From the NCBI RefSeq assembly GCF_900176345.1, contig NZ_FWXU01000006.1, positions 1-64,000 on the forward strand: DNA of 64,000 nucleotides, read 5' to 3'. This DNA is from Rhizobium sp. RU36D (lineage in GTDB: Bacteria > Pseudomonadota > Alphaproteobacteria > Rhizobiales > Rhizobiaceae). Within the stretch, counting starts at the first letter, position 1. Each line of letters starts with the position of its first letter. This document shows, one piece after another, positions 55,088 to 63,418 of the stretch. The notes beneath the pieces are model-generated. The model saw nothing but the letters and a program-made list of their open reading frames with translations. It searched no databases and was not told where the DNA came from. The position numbers and the translations under genes are program-made.

Positions 55088-56334
55088 CAACTCAACTCTT
55101 TCAGCGCCTTTGCCAGACCGCCAAGATCGAACTTCCACTCCTCCAACATGGCGCGCGTTATCGGTTGCGATCGTCGCAGAAGCTGTCGGGCGGCCATGTG
55201 TTCGCCAGCGGAATTGATCGTTTCCACGGCCAACAACTGGCCCATTTTGAAGCGAAACACAAGCTTGCGGGCGCCGATCTGCTCCACGGCGACATCCTCG
55301 TCGGCACCGGTGCCCAGCCCTGCGATCTGCAATTTCCAGTCCGCCTGATCGCTCCAGAACCAGGGGACGGCATCATAGGATGTGTGTTTGCCGGTCAGCC
55401 GCCGGGCAATGAGGCGTGCCTGGTCGCTGGCGGCCTGCACGGATTCGAGCCTGATCAGACTGCCGCCGACCGGATCGGGAAAGGCCGCGCAATCGCCTAG
55501 CGCCGAGATCGCCGGATCGTCCGTCAGAAGCGTGGAATCGACCACGATGCCGTTGTCGACGGTCAATCCCGCGGTCTGCGCCAGTTCGACATTGGGCCGC
55601 ACGCCTGCCGCTAAGAGGATCATGTCGCAGGGCAGTTCCGTTCCATCAGTGAGCCTAACGCCATGGGCCGCCCCGTCCGACCCAAGGATCACCTCCGCAA
55701 CGCCGGTGCCGAGAACAATCCGTGTGCCAAGCGCTTCGTGGAACCGCCGGAAATGCTCGGACATCGCCGGAGAGATGGCGCGGGCCATCAGCCGGGAGGC
55801 GGCCTCCACCACCGTCACGTCATGACTGCCCGAAATCGCGACGGCTGCGAATTCCAGTCCGATGAAGCCGCCACCGATGACGACAATCCGACGCCTGACG
55901 GCCAGCCGATCGCGCAGCCGGTCGGCATCGACCGATGTGCGCAAGCCGAAGATATTGGCGGCGTCCAGCCCTGGTATCGGCGGCACGGCGTTGCGAGCGC
56001 CGGTCGCCAGGACCAGGTGATCGTAGTCGACAAGGCCTCCTGTCAGCGTTTCCACCAGGCCTTGCTCGCGGTCTATGCGGATCGCGCGCTCCGGCACCAT
56101 CATCCGGATCGCGTTACGTTCGTAGAAACTTCCGGGTCTCAGCTGGATCGTCTCGACGCGGCCGTCCTTGAGATAAGCCTTGGACAGGGGCGGGCGTTGA
56201 TAGGGCAGGCCCGGCTCGTCGCCGATCATGGTGATCGGGCCCTCAAAGCCTTCCTGGCGTAGGCATGCGGCCAGTTGAAAGCCGCCCTGGCCCGTGCCGA
56301 TAATGACGACCCCGTTGCTGCTATCCGGCGTCAT
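55087..56334 (-). CDS. FAD-dependent ferredoxin reductase (putidaredoxin-reductase type)
   Basis: The 415-aa flavoprotein passes electrons from NAD(P)H to the adjacent [2Fe-2S] ferredoxin. The FAD motif is GTGQGG near 13-18, the NAD motif GGGFIG near 155-160, and the C-terminal FAD contact ISALGDCAAF. A reductase C-terminal domain follows (about 330-410). It overlaps the ferredoxin stop by 4 nt. With the ferredoxin and P450 it makes a complete class I monooxygenase chain. Confidence 0.93.
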   Translation of the reverse strand: MTPDSSNGVVIIGTGQGGFQLAACLRQEGFEGPITMIGDEPGLPYQRPPLSKAYLKDGRVETIQLRPGSFYERNAIRMMVPERAIRIDREQGLVETLTGGLVDYDHLVLATGARNAVPPIPGLDAANIFGLRTSVDADRLRDRLAVRRRIVVIGGGFIGLEFAAVAISGSHDVTVVEAASRLMARAISPAMSEHFRRFHEALGTRIVLGTGVAEVILGSDGAAHGVRLTDGTELPCDMILLAAGVRPNVELAQTAGLTVDNGIVVDSTLLTDDPAISALGDCAAFPDPVGGSLIRLESVQAASDQARLIARRLTGKHTSYDAVPWFWSDQADWKLQIAGLGTGADEDVAVEQIGARKLVFRFKMGQLLAVETINSAGEHMAARQLLRRSQPITRAMLEEWKFDLGGLAKALKELS

Positions 56335-56654
56335 GTCTGGCTCTCCGGCAGATGGATGACCAGGCCATCCAGGTCGGCGGCAATACGGATCTGGCAGGAT
56401 AGCCGGCTTGTCGGCCTGACCTCGCAGACCGCGCTTTCCAGCATGTCGTCCTCGCCATCGGCACGCGGCCCGACCTTGTCCGCCCAGGCATCATCGACAT
56501 AGCAGTGACAGGTGGCGCACATCATCGAGCCGCCGCATTCGCCGATGATGCCGTCGACGTCATTGGCCAGCGCCGCGCGCATGACGTTGTCGCCGTCGTC
56601 CGCCTCAACTTCGGTCCTTGCGCCATCATGGGCGACGAAAACAATCCGTGTCAT
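56331..56654 (-). CDS. [2Fe-2S] ferredoxin of the adrenodoxin/putidaredoxin type
   Basis: The 107-aa electron carrier has cluster ligands Cys40, Cys46, Cys49 and Cys87 in the expected CX5CX2C...C spacing (GECGGSMMCATC, RLSCQI). This arrangement is that of P450-reducing ferredoxins such as putidaredoxin and palustrisredoxin. It lies 8 bp after the P450 gene and overlaps the reductase gene, so all three proteins are made together. Confidence 0.94.
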   Translation of the reverse strand: MTRIVFVAHDGARTEVEADDGDNVMRAALANDVDGIIGECGGSMMCATCHCYVDDAWADKVGPRADGEDDMLESAVCEVRPTSRLSCQIRIAADLDGLVIHLPESQT

Positions 56655-56662
56655 GGGAGCTC

Positions 56663-57892
56663 CTACTTTCCGACAAACCGCAGCGGCATGCGATCGAGCG
56701 CGCGGATGGCATTGTTCGGCCGCCAGACCGCCTCTCCGGCGAACTCGATTCGATCCACTTTCTCCGTGAGCACCGTCAGAACCGTTTCCAGTTCCAGCCG
56801 GGCGAGGTTCTGCCCCACGCAGCCATGCACGCCCGCGCCAAACGCCATGTGCCCTACAGGTTTTCGATCGATGCGGAAGACTTCAGGTTCACCCCATTTG
56901 TTCGGATCGAGATTGGCGGAGGCCAGGGCACACAGGATCTTGGTTCCCTCGGCAATGCCGAGACCGCCCACTTCAGTGTCCTGGTTCGCGGTCCGGGCGA
57001 AGGTGTGGACCGGGGAGGTGAAGCGAAGCACTTCTTCGAAGCACGGGCGCGCCAGCGTCGGATCGGCCTTCAGCCGTTCGTATTCGCCAGGGTTTGATGC
57101 CAGGCACCACAGCGCGCTGCCAATGCCGGTCACGGTCGTATCCACACCAGCCGACAGGAAGGAGCGAACCAGCATGGCGGCCTCTTCCGGCGTCACCTCG
57201 CCATCATCTGCGGCCCCGTAGATCAGCGCTCCCAGGCCATCGGTAGTCAGACGCTCGCGGGCGCAGGCTGCGGTGATCCAGGGAACGATGTCGGCTGCCT
57301 GGTCCATGGCGGCGCGGCGGAACTTGTTGTCCGGACCGAGGGCGTTGAACACCATGGCACCGTAGTCCACCAGTCGGCGACGGTCGCTATCCACCATGCC
57401 GACGGCCTTTGGAAAGACCGCGACCGGGAAGGCTTCCGCCAGATCCACCACGGCCTCGAAGGTGCCGCGCTCGATCAACTGGTCGATGATCTCTTCCGCC
57501 GCTGCCCGAAAATCCTCCTTCAGCCCCGCGATCGCCTTCGGTGAAAGGGCGCGAGCCATCACCTTGCGGGTCTTGGTGTGATCCGGCGGATCGACCTCGA
57601 GGATAATCGATGGCGGGCGCCAGGGTTTTCCGTATTTGAAGTCGTTGAGGCCGACACCGCGAGACGACACGAACCGGGCATGGTCGGAAAAGATTTCCCG
57701 CGTCTCGTCATAGCGACCCGACGCCAGCACCGACCATTTCGGGATATAGACCAGCGGGCCGCGGGCGCGCAGTTCGGCGTAATAAGCCTGGGGGTCGAGG
57801 AGGATTTCCTCGGCATAGGGATCGATATCCCATACAGGGATGCCTGATGCGGGCTCGAATACCTTGTGGCCTTCAATCATAGTGATATTCAT
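56663..57892 (-). CDS. Cytochrome P450, CYP199-like (para-substituted benzoate oxidation)
   Basis: This is a 409-aa soluble bacterial P450. The I-helix oxygen motif AGVDTT is at 248-253, ExxR at 287-290, and the haem loop FGAGVHGCVG has the ligand Cys358. It closely resembles CYP199A enzymes, including the stretch SSRGVGLNDFKYGKPWRPP near 77-94. Residues Arg92, Ser95, Arg243 and Ser244, which I recall as holding the substrate carboxylate in CYP199A4, are conserved at the same numbers. Such enzymes O-demethylate or hydroxylate para-substituted benzoates such as 4-methoxybenzoate. The importer, ferredoxin, reductase and MarR genes around it complete a dedicated pathway. The exact substrate is inferred. 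Confidence 0.93.
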   Translation of the reverse strand: MNITMIEGHKVFEPASGIPVWDIDPYAEEILLDPQAYYAELRARGPLVYIPKWSVLASGRYDETREIFSDHARFVSSRGVGLNDFKYGKPWRPPSIILEVDPPDHTKTRKVMARALSPKAIAGLKEDFRAAAEEIIDQLIERGTFEAVVDLAEAFPVAVFPKAVGMVDSDRRRLVDYGAMVFNALGPDNKFRRAAMDQAADIVPWITAACARERLTTDGLGALIYGAADDGEVTPEEAAMLVRSFLSAGVDTTVTGIGSALWCLASNPGEYERLKADPTLARPCFEEVLRFTSPVHTFARTANQDTEVGGLGIAEGTKILCALASANLDPNKWGEPEVFRIDRKPVGHMAFGAGVHGCVGQNLARLELETVLTVLTEKVDRIEFAGEAVWRPNNAIRALDRMPLRFVGK

Positions 57893-57913
57893 GGGCTTGT
57901 CTCTCCTCGCCGG

Positions 57914-58633
57914 TCAGCCGTGGGCCACGCCGATATGGCGCTCCAGCAAGTCCGGTTGTTGTTTGAGGGCGTCGGCGCTGCCGTCATAGACGATGGCGCC
58001 GTTGGTGATGACGATCGCGCGTGTGGCGAAGGCGAGGGCTGCAGCGGCATGCTGCTCCACCAGCACCACGGTGCGTCGTCCGTCGGCGGCAAGCTGCTCG
58101 AAAGCGCGCATCAATTGCTCGCAGATGACTGGGGCCAGGCCTTCCAGTGGCTCGTCCAGCAGGATCACCTCGGGCTCGGTCATCAGGGTGCGGGCGATTG
58201 TCAGCATCTGCTGTTCGCCGCCCGAGAGCTGGGTGCCGCCGTTTTTGCGGCGTTCCTTCAGGCGCGGGAAAAGCGCATAGGCCTCGTCGAGCGAGGCGCT
58301 GCCGCGCATGACGGCGGTGAGATTTTCCTCGACGGTCAGCGACGGGAAGATGTCACGGGTCTGGGGAACGAGACCCAACCCGCGCATGGAGCGCTGATGC
58401 GGCGAAAGCCGGGAAATGTCTTCCTCGCCAAGGCGAATACGCCCCTCATGCAGCCGGGACAGGCCCATGATGGTGGACAGCATGGTGGTCTTGCCCGCGC
58501 CATTGCGCCCGATCACGGCAATCCGTTCGCCGCGGGTGATCGCCAGCGAAAGGCCGCGCAGGATATGGGTCTGGCCATAGCCGGCAGTGACATTCTCCAG
58601 TGTCAGGGCCATCGGGGTTGCGGCTTCAACCAT
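57914..58633 (-). CDS. Branched-chain-type ABC transporter ATPase, LivF type
   Basis: This is the second ATPase (about 239 aa) of a HAAT-family importer. Walker A is GRNGAGKTT, signature LSGGEQQ, Walker B VILLDEPLEGLAP. The ATG at 58633 has GGGGAGG upstream and overlaps the LivG-type stop by 8 bp. It precedes the P450 gene by about 20 bp, so transport and oxidation genes share one transcript. Confidence 0.93.
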   Translation of the reverse strand: MVEAATPMALTLENVTAGYGQTHILRGLSLAITRGERIAVIGRNGAGKTTMLSTIMGLSRLHEGRIRLGEEDISRLSPHQRSMRGLGLVPQTRDIFPSLTVEENLTAVMRGSASLDEAYALFPRLKERRKNGGTQLSGGEQQMLTIARTLMTEPEVILLDEPLEGLAPVICEQLMRAFEQLAADGRRTVVLVEQHAAAALAFATRAIVITNGAIVYDGSADALKQQPDLLERHIGVAHG

Positions 58634-59375
58634 GGTGCGCCTCCCCGAGATAGAGTTGGCGTACGCGCGGATCGCCACTGATCTCCTGGGGGCTGCCTTC
58701 CATCAGGATGCGCCCATTGACCAGGACAACGATGGAGCGGGCGACGCGGAAGACGAGATCCATGTCGTGCTCGATGATCAGCACCGCCAACTCGGCCGGC
58801 AGTCGCTCGATGGCTTGAAGGATGAGATGGCTCTCACTGGAGGGCACGCCGGCCGCCGGCTCGTCCAGGATGACGACACGCGGCCTGAGCGCCAGCGTCA
58901 GGGCTAGTTCCACGAGCCGCTGCTGCCCGTAGGCCAACAGATGGATCGGCCTGTCCGCCAAGGACATCAGCGCGAACTGATCGAGAAGGGCCTCGATCTC
59001 GGCCTCGACCGAGGGATCACCGGCCGCCCGGCCGAAGATCCGCCCGCCGCGTCCCAGCCGCTCCAGAATCGGCAGGCGGATGTTCTCGCGCACGGTCAGT
59101 GTGCGGAACAGGGTTGTGATCTGGAATGTCTTGGCGATGCCTCGCTTCACCCGTTCGGCTTCACCGAGATTGCCGATATCGACGCCATCGAAGCGGATGG
59201 CGCCGGAACTGGGGGTGAGTTTCCCCGTCACCAGATTGGCAAAGGTGGTCTTGCCTGCCCCGTTCGGCCCAATCAGCGCCTTTCGTGCGCCGGGCGGCAG
59301 ATCGAAATCGATATTCTCCGCCACTGTCAGGCCGCCGAAGGATTTTTTGAGCCCGCGAACTTCAAGACCTTGCAT
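58626..59375 (-). CDS. Branched-chain-type ABC transporter ATPase, LivG type
   Basis: This is the first ATPase (249 aa) of the importer. Walker A is GPNGAGKTT and Walker B VVILDEPAAGV. The signature region reads LAYGQQRLVELALTLAL; the usual LSYG-QQR form of LivG is kept. It overlaps the LivM-type gene by 14 bp and the LivF-type gene by 8 bp. HAAT importers carry branched-chain amino acids but also aromatic acids, which fits this operon. Confidence 0.93.
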   Translation of the reverse strand: MQGLEVRGLKKSFGGLTVAENIDFDLPPGARKALIGPNGAGKTTFANLVTGKLTPSSGAIRFDGVDIGNLGEAERVKRGIAKTFQITTLFRTLTVRENIRLPILERLGRGGRIFGRAAGDPSVEAEIEALLDQFALMSLADRPIHLLAYGQQRLVELALTLALRPRVVILDEPAAGVPSSESHLILQAIERLPAELAVLIIEHDMDLVFRVARSIVVLVNGRILMEGSPQEISGDPRVRQLYLGEAHHG

Positions 59376-60363
59376 TGTTGTTCCTCCTGATCAGCGAGGA
59401 AAGTGCCTTTGGCAGGTCCAGGATGCCCGTGGGCACGAAGAAGACGATGGCGAGTACCATGGCGCCGATCACGAATAGCCAATTGAAGGGGTCGACGGCC
59501 GCGGCCACGTGATGGACCGTCATGAAGATGACGACGCCGATCACGGCCCCATGAAGCCGCCCGGCACCGCCGAGGATGAGCATGATCAGCGCCTCTGCCG
59601 AGAGATTGAAGGCATAGGCTTCCAGGCTGACGAGCTGGGTGACCTGCGCCGCGAGCGCCCCTGCAATACCGGCGATGGCGCCGCCGATTGTATAGACCGT
59701 GACCAGCCGCCAATAGACCGGGCTTCCGATCGCGACCATGCGGGCGGCGCTGTCTCTCACCCCGCGGATCGACAGGCCGAGCGGCGAGGCGGTGACGATC
59801 TTCAAGACGACATAGCAGAGACAGACGACGACCAGCGCATACCAGTAGCCGGTGCGGCCGACGAAATCGAACTTGAAGAGCCCGAGCACCGGCTCCATGC
59901 GGATGCCGCGCAAACCATCGGCGCCACCGGTCAGGTCGCGGGCCTTGTTGGCAATCTCCTGGCAAATGAGCGTGATGGCGATGGATAGCATCAGCAAGGT
60001 AAGCCCATGGGTGCGCATCAAAAGCAGCCCCGAGACGAAGGCGAGAGCCGCGCCTGCTGCCGCACCCACGGCAAGACCGATGATCGGATCGCCTGAGACA
60101 TGGACCGCGAAAAGGCCGGCTGCATAAGCCCCCGTTCCATAGAGGGCGGCATGTCCCAGCGTGGCGATGCCGGCATAGCCAAGGACCAGATCGAGCGAGA
60201 GCACGAACAGGATCATGATCAGGAAGCGGGTGACCAGCGCCAGATCGTAGGGGAAGGCAAAATAGGCCGCGATCGCCAGTGTCAGCATGACAATTTCTGG
60301 AAGCAGCGGCAGGCGGCGACCAAAACGGCTTGGCTTGGCGGCGGTGAGGTCGTGAAGGGTCAT
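59362..60363 (-). CDS. Branched-chain-type ABC transporter permease, LivM type
   Basis: The 333-aa permease has eight to ten hydrophobic segments. The LDLVLGYAGIATLGHAALYGTGAY motif near 55-80 is diagnostic for LivM. The cytoplasmic loop SIRGVRDSAARMVAIG contacts the ATPases. It starts 1 bp after the LivH-type stop. No break was seen. Confidence 0.93.
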   Translation of the reverse strand: MTLHDLTAAKPSRFGRRLPLLPEIVMLTLAIAAYFAFPYDLALVTRFLIMILFVLSLDLVLGYAGIATLGHAALYGTGAYAAGLFAVHVSGDPIIGLAVGAAAGAALAFVSGLLLMRTHGLTLLMLSIAITLICQEIANKARDLTGGADGLRGIRMEPVLGLFKFDFVGRTGYWYALVVVCLCYVVLKIVTASPLGLSIRGVRDSAARMVAIGSPVYWRLVTVYTIGGAIAGIAGALAAQVTQLVSLEAYAFNLSAEALIMLILGGAGRLHGAVIGVVIFMTVHHVAAAVDPFNWLFVIGAMVLAIVFFVPTGILDLPKALSSLIRRNNNARS

Positions 60364-60364
60364 G

Positions 60365-61225
60365 TCACGCCTTTCCCAACAGGCCGGCGGGGCGCACGGC
60401 GAGAAGCGCCATCACGGCGGCGAAGAAGATGATGGTGCCAAAATCCGGGATCAGGTAGCGCGAGGCGGTCTCAAGGATGCCGAGCGCGATCGCGGCGGCA
60501 AAGGAGCCGGAGATCGACCCCAGGCCGCCGACTGCGACGACAATCAGGAACAGCATCATGTAGCGCAGCGGGTAATAGGCATCGACCGGCAGAAGCTCTG
60601 ATCCCAGGATGCCGCCAAGGGCAGCCAATGCCGCACCCAGGCAGAAGGTGGCGGCATAGATGGTGTCTGTGTTGATGCCGAGCGCGCTGGCGATGTTGCG
60701 ATTGTCGACGGCGGCGCGGAGCCGCGTGCCGAACCGGCTGCGCTCCAGCATGAGATAGAGCCCGACGATGACGGCAAGGCCGATGGCTATGACGATGAGC
60801 CGGTGCGCCGGCAAAACCCGGAAGCCAAGATCAACCGATTGCTGCAGGAATGCCGGCAGCGGAATGGCGAGGAGACTGGACCCGAGCAGCTTGTTGACGA
60901 TGGCTATGACCATAAAGGTGATGCCGATGGTCGCCAGGACCTGCTGCAACTCGCCCAGGCCATAGATGCGGCGAAACAGCAATCGCTCGCTGACGAAGGC
61001 AAGTGTGATCACGCCTGCGATGGCAAGTGGCACGGCCATGAGGTAGCCAAGGCCGATCTTCAGAATGAGAACATGGGCCAGCGCGCCGCCGATCAGGGCA
61101 AAGGCACCATGGGCTAGGTTGATCACGCGCATCAGGCCCATGGTGACGGACAGGCCGACGGAGATCATGAACAGGATCATGCCGTAAGCGATGCCGTCGA
61201 TGGCGATGTTGAGAATGAGGGACAT
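60365..61225 (-). CDS. Branched-chain-type ABC transporter permease, LivH type
   Basis: The 286-aa permease has about eight membrane spans. The N-terminal ILNIAIDGIAYGMILFMISVGLSVTMGLMRVINLAHGAF is typical of LivH, including the NLAHG motif. A loop with RAAVDNRNIASALGIN is the coupling segment. It is preceded by an intercistronic hairpin after the binding-protein gene. Confidence 0.93.
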   Translation of the reverse strand: MSLILNIAIDGIAYGMILFMISVGLSVTMGLMRVINLAHGAFALIGGALAHVLILKIGLGYLMAVPLAIAGVITLAFVSERLLFRRIYGLGELQQVLATIGITFMVIAIVNKLLGSSLLAIPLPAFLQQSVDLGFRVLPAHRLIVIAIGLAVIVGLYLMLERSRFGTRLRAAVDNRNIASALGINTDTIYAATFCLGAALAALGGILGSELLPVDAYYPLRYMMLFLIVVAVGGLGSISGSFAAAIALGILETASRYLIPDFGTIIFFAAVMALLAVRPAGLLGKA

Positions 61226-61255
61226 CGTCTGCTCCGGGAAGGCGAGGGGAGCCGT

Positions 61256-61279
61256 CCATCCGCGCCGTTGCGCGGATGG
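61256..61279. other. Intercistronic stem-loop between binding protein and LivH-type permease
   Basis: CCATCCGCGC-CGTT-GCGCGGATGG is a perfect 10-bp stem in the 80-bp gap. As at 23507-23528, such a hairpin after a binding-protein gene usually stabilises that part of the mRNA and gives a higher level of binding protein than membrane subunits. Confidence 0.65.
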
Positions 61280-61305
61280 GGCATGCCTCGTGACGAAGTG
61301 GGTGC

Positions 61306-62472
61306 TTACTGGGTCCAGCCGAGATCGCCGACGGTGGCGATCACGCCTTTTTCGCGGTTGACGAGCAAGCCCGTTTCCTTGTCGCGCTCGACCTCGCGGA
61401 TATAGACATTCTGCTTGACCGTGTGGGTTTCCGGATCCATCTCCAGCGGACCGCGCGGGCTATCCCATTTCAGGCCCTGCACCGCTTCCAGGGCTTTTGG
61501 ACCATCGCTGCCGGCGGCCTTCACCATTTCGTAGATCAGATGCGTGCCGTCATAGGCGCCGACCGAGGCCCAGTTGGCGACCGCCCCGGGAAATTTCGCG
61601 GCGAGAGCCTTGGTGAATTCGCGGTTGAGGTCGGACTCATGGGCGCCGGAATAGTGATAGGCCGTGGTCAGCCCGATCGCGGCATCGCCCAGTGCCTGCA
61701 AATTGGATTCCTCGGTTTCGGCCGTCCCGAGAAAGCGGATGCCGGCCGCGGCGAGGCCATTTTCGTTATAGGTCTTGGTGAAGCCGAAGGTCGGCGGCCC
61801 GCCCGGCAGGAATGCAAAGACCGCATTGGGTGACTGGCCGCGCACACGCTGGATGAAGGGGGTGAAATCCGTCGTGGCGACCGGCATGCGGATGGTGTCC
61901 ACAACGGTGCCGCCCTTCTTCTCAAAGGCCGACTTGAAGGCCTTCTCGGCATCGATACCGGGGCCATAGTCTGAAACGGCCGTCACGACAGTCTTTATGC
62001 CCTGGTCAAAGGCCCAGTCTGCCAGCGGCACGGAAACCTGCCACAGCGTGTAGCTCGACCGCAGGAAGTACCGCGATCCCTTGTTGATCGCCGATGTCGC
62101 GGCGTTGAAAATCACGGTTGGGGTTTCGGACTGGTCGATTAGGGGTGCCACGGCGAGTGCGTTGGGCGTGAAGGTGAATCCAGCGAGATAGTCCACCTCT
62201 TCGCGGATCAGCAGTTCCTGCGCCAGGGTCTTCGCCAGATCCGGATTGGCGCCGCCCACATCCTTGTAGATGAACTCGATCGTATGTTCGCCGGCCTTGT
62301 TGCCGTGCTTGGCGACATAGACCTCGATCGCTTCCTTGTATTGCTTGCCATAGATGGCAAACGGACCGGAAAACTCGGCAATGACACCCACCTTGATGGT
62401 GTCGGCCCAACTGACGCCGGCGCACAGCATCGCCATCGCTGCACCGAGGACAGCGCTCTTCAAATTCGGCAT
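61306..62472 (-). CDS. Branched-chain-type ABC transporter substrate-binding protein (LivK/Peripla_BP_6)
   Basis: This is a periplasmic protein of about 388 aa. The ATG at 62472 follows GGGAGGATCAC and gives a signal peptide (cleavage near GVSWA|DT). The mature start IKVGVIAEFSGPFAIYGKQYKEAIEVYV is standard for HAAT binding proteins. It is the first gene of the nine-gene P450 operon. Binding of a para-substituted benzoate or similar aromatic acid is inferred from the CYP199-like gene downstream. Confidence 0.93.
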   Translation of the reverse strand: MPNLKSAVLGAAMAMLCAGVSWADTIKVGVIAEFSGPFAIYGKQYKEAIEVYVAKHGNKAGEHTIEFIYKDVGGANPDLAKTLAQELLIREEVDYLAGFTFTPNALAVAPLIDQSETPTVIFNAATSAINKGSRYFLRSSYTLWQVSVPLADWAFDQGIKTVVTAVSDYGPGIDAEKAFKSAFEKKGGTVVDTIRMPVATTDFTPFIQRVRGQSPNAVFAFLPGGPPTFGFTKTYNENGLAAAGIRFLGTAETEESNLQALGDAAIGLTTAYHYSGAHESDLNREFTKALAAKFPGAVANWASVGAYDGTHLIYEMVKAAGSDGPKALEAVQGLKWDSPRGPLEMDPETHTVKQNVYIREVERDKETGLLVNREKGVIATVGDLGWTQ

Positions 62473-62526
62473 GTGATCCTCCCAAACCACTGTTGCGCAT
62501 GGTCCGCTCCTCCGGACCACCTGCAC

Positions 62527-62544
62527 GAGTTGATATCACAACTC
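62527..62544. promoter_or_regulatory. Candidate MarR operator, site 1 (near transcription start)
   Basis: GAGTTG-ATATCA-CAACTC is a perfect 6-bp inverted repeat with a 6-bp spacer. It lies just downstream of the predicted -10 box of the leftward operon, where a bound repressor would block transcription. A second copy with the same arms is 38 bp away. Confidence 0.6.
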
Positions 62545-62550
62545 GATCGC

Positions 62551-62579
62551 TATAATGAGCAAACGAGTTGCGATGTCAA
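62551..62579 (-). promoter_or_regulatory. Predicted promoter of the importer-P450 operon
   Basis: On the minus strand TTGACA (62579-62574) is followed after 17 bp by ATTATA (62556-62551), with TTATAG at 18 bp as an alternative -10. It fits a sigma70-type promoter about 80 bp upstream of the binding-protein start codon. Candidate repressor sites overlap both sides. Confidence 0.55.
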
Positions 62580-62582
62580 CTG
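62565..62582. promoter_or_regulatory. Candidate MarR operator, site 2 (over the -35 box)
   Basis: GAGTTG-CGATGT-CAACTG repeats the arms of site 1 with one mismatch and covers the predicted -35 box. Two sites with the same spacing and orientation flanking one promoter are the usual layout for a MarR repressor. Confidence 0.58.
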
Positions 62583-62673
62583 ACTTTCTCAGCTGCGCCT
62601 TTTGGGGGGTAGAAGGAAGGACCGTTGCGCCTCCGTGCACATACGTTGACGTGCAGGACCTGAATATATCCAG

Positions 62674-63135
62674 TCACATGTATTTCGTGGGAAGCGCTGT
62701 GGTAAACTTCATCTCTTCCATCGCAATCGATGAACTCAAGTCGGAGAACTCCACGCGGCTGATCAGGTTCTTGTAGACCTGGTCATAGACATCGATATCG
62801 GGCACCACGGTTCGCAGGAGGTAATCGGTATCCCCGGTCAGGCGATAGGCCTCAAGGATCTCCGGAATGTCTCGGATTTCCTTGCGGAAGGTATCGAGCC
62901 AAGCAGTGGTGTGGCGCGGCACCTTGACGGAGATGAAGATCGTCATGGGCACATTGGCCATGCGCCGATCGACAAGGGCCACTCGGCTGCGGATCAGCCC
63001 CATGTCCTCCATGCGCTTGATGCGGCGCCAGCATGGCGTATGCGACAGGCCGACGGCCTCGGCGATCTCAACGACGGATTTCTCCGCGTTGACCTGGAGG
63101 ATTTCGATGATCTTTCGGTCGATGTGGTCGAACAT
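62674..63135 (-). CDS. Lrp/AsnC-family transcriptional regulator
   Basis: The protein is 153 aa, the normal family length. The ATG at 63135 begins MFDHIDRKIIEILQVNAEKS; the reading frame continues upstream to 63267 but with non-family sequence. The HTH (about 5-60, with VVEIAEAVGLSHTPCWRRIKRM) is followed by the RAM ligand domain (about 65-145, with the GDTDYLLRTVVPDI strand). It is divergent from the racemase-family gene and is a likely regulator of it, probably sensing an amino acid. Confidence 0.92.
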   Translation of the reverse strand: MFDHIDRKIIEILQVNAEKSVVEIAEAVGLSHTPCWRRIKRMEDMGLIRSRVALVDRRMANVPMTIFISVKVPRHTTAWLDTFRKEIRDIPEILEAYRLTGDTDYLLRTVVPDIDVYDQVYKNLISRVEFSDLSSSIAMEEMKFTTALPTKYM

Positions 63136-63382
63136 GGATGCTCCGGAATGGTTCTTCAGGTTTTGATTGGCGGGCTGGGCGCTGGTCGAGGGCAAGGTAC
63201 CGCTGCGAATCGAAGGACCGTGTGTTGTCGAAGATGTCCCCGACCGGCGTAACCATATTTTATTCACTAGACAATTTTTGTAAATTCATCCTAGCATTAA
63301 TCCATAGTGCAGGATGATTATGCGACATCTGGCGCATATCTGTAGAAAAAAGCACAGCGATTGTTCCGTTGGTTCCCTATGG

Positions 63383-63397
63383 TTTTGACAGTCAAAA
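63383..63397. promoter_or_regulatory. Perfect inverted repeat upstream of the racemase-family gene
   Basis: TTTTGAC-A-GTCAAAA has perfect 7-bp arms around one base, 22 bp before the start codon. The 15-bp size matches Lrp/AsnC sites in general form. It lies in the 283-bp gap shared by the divergent Lrp-type gene. Confidence 0.45.
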
Positions 63398-63418
63398 ATT
63401 GCCTGATGGGGTTGGAAC

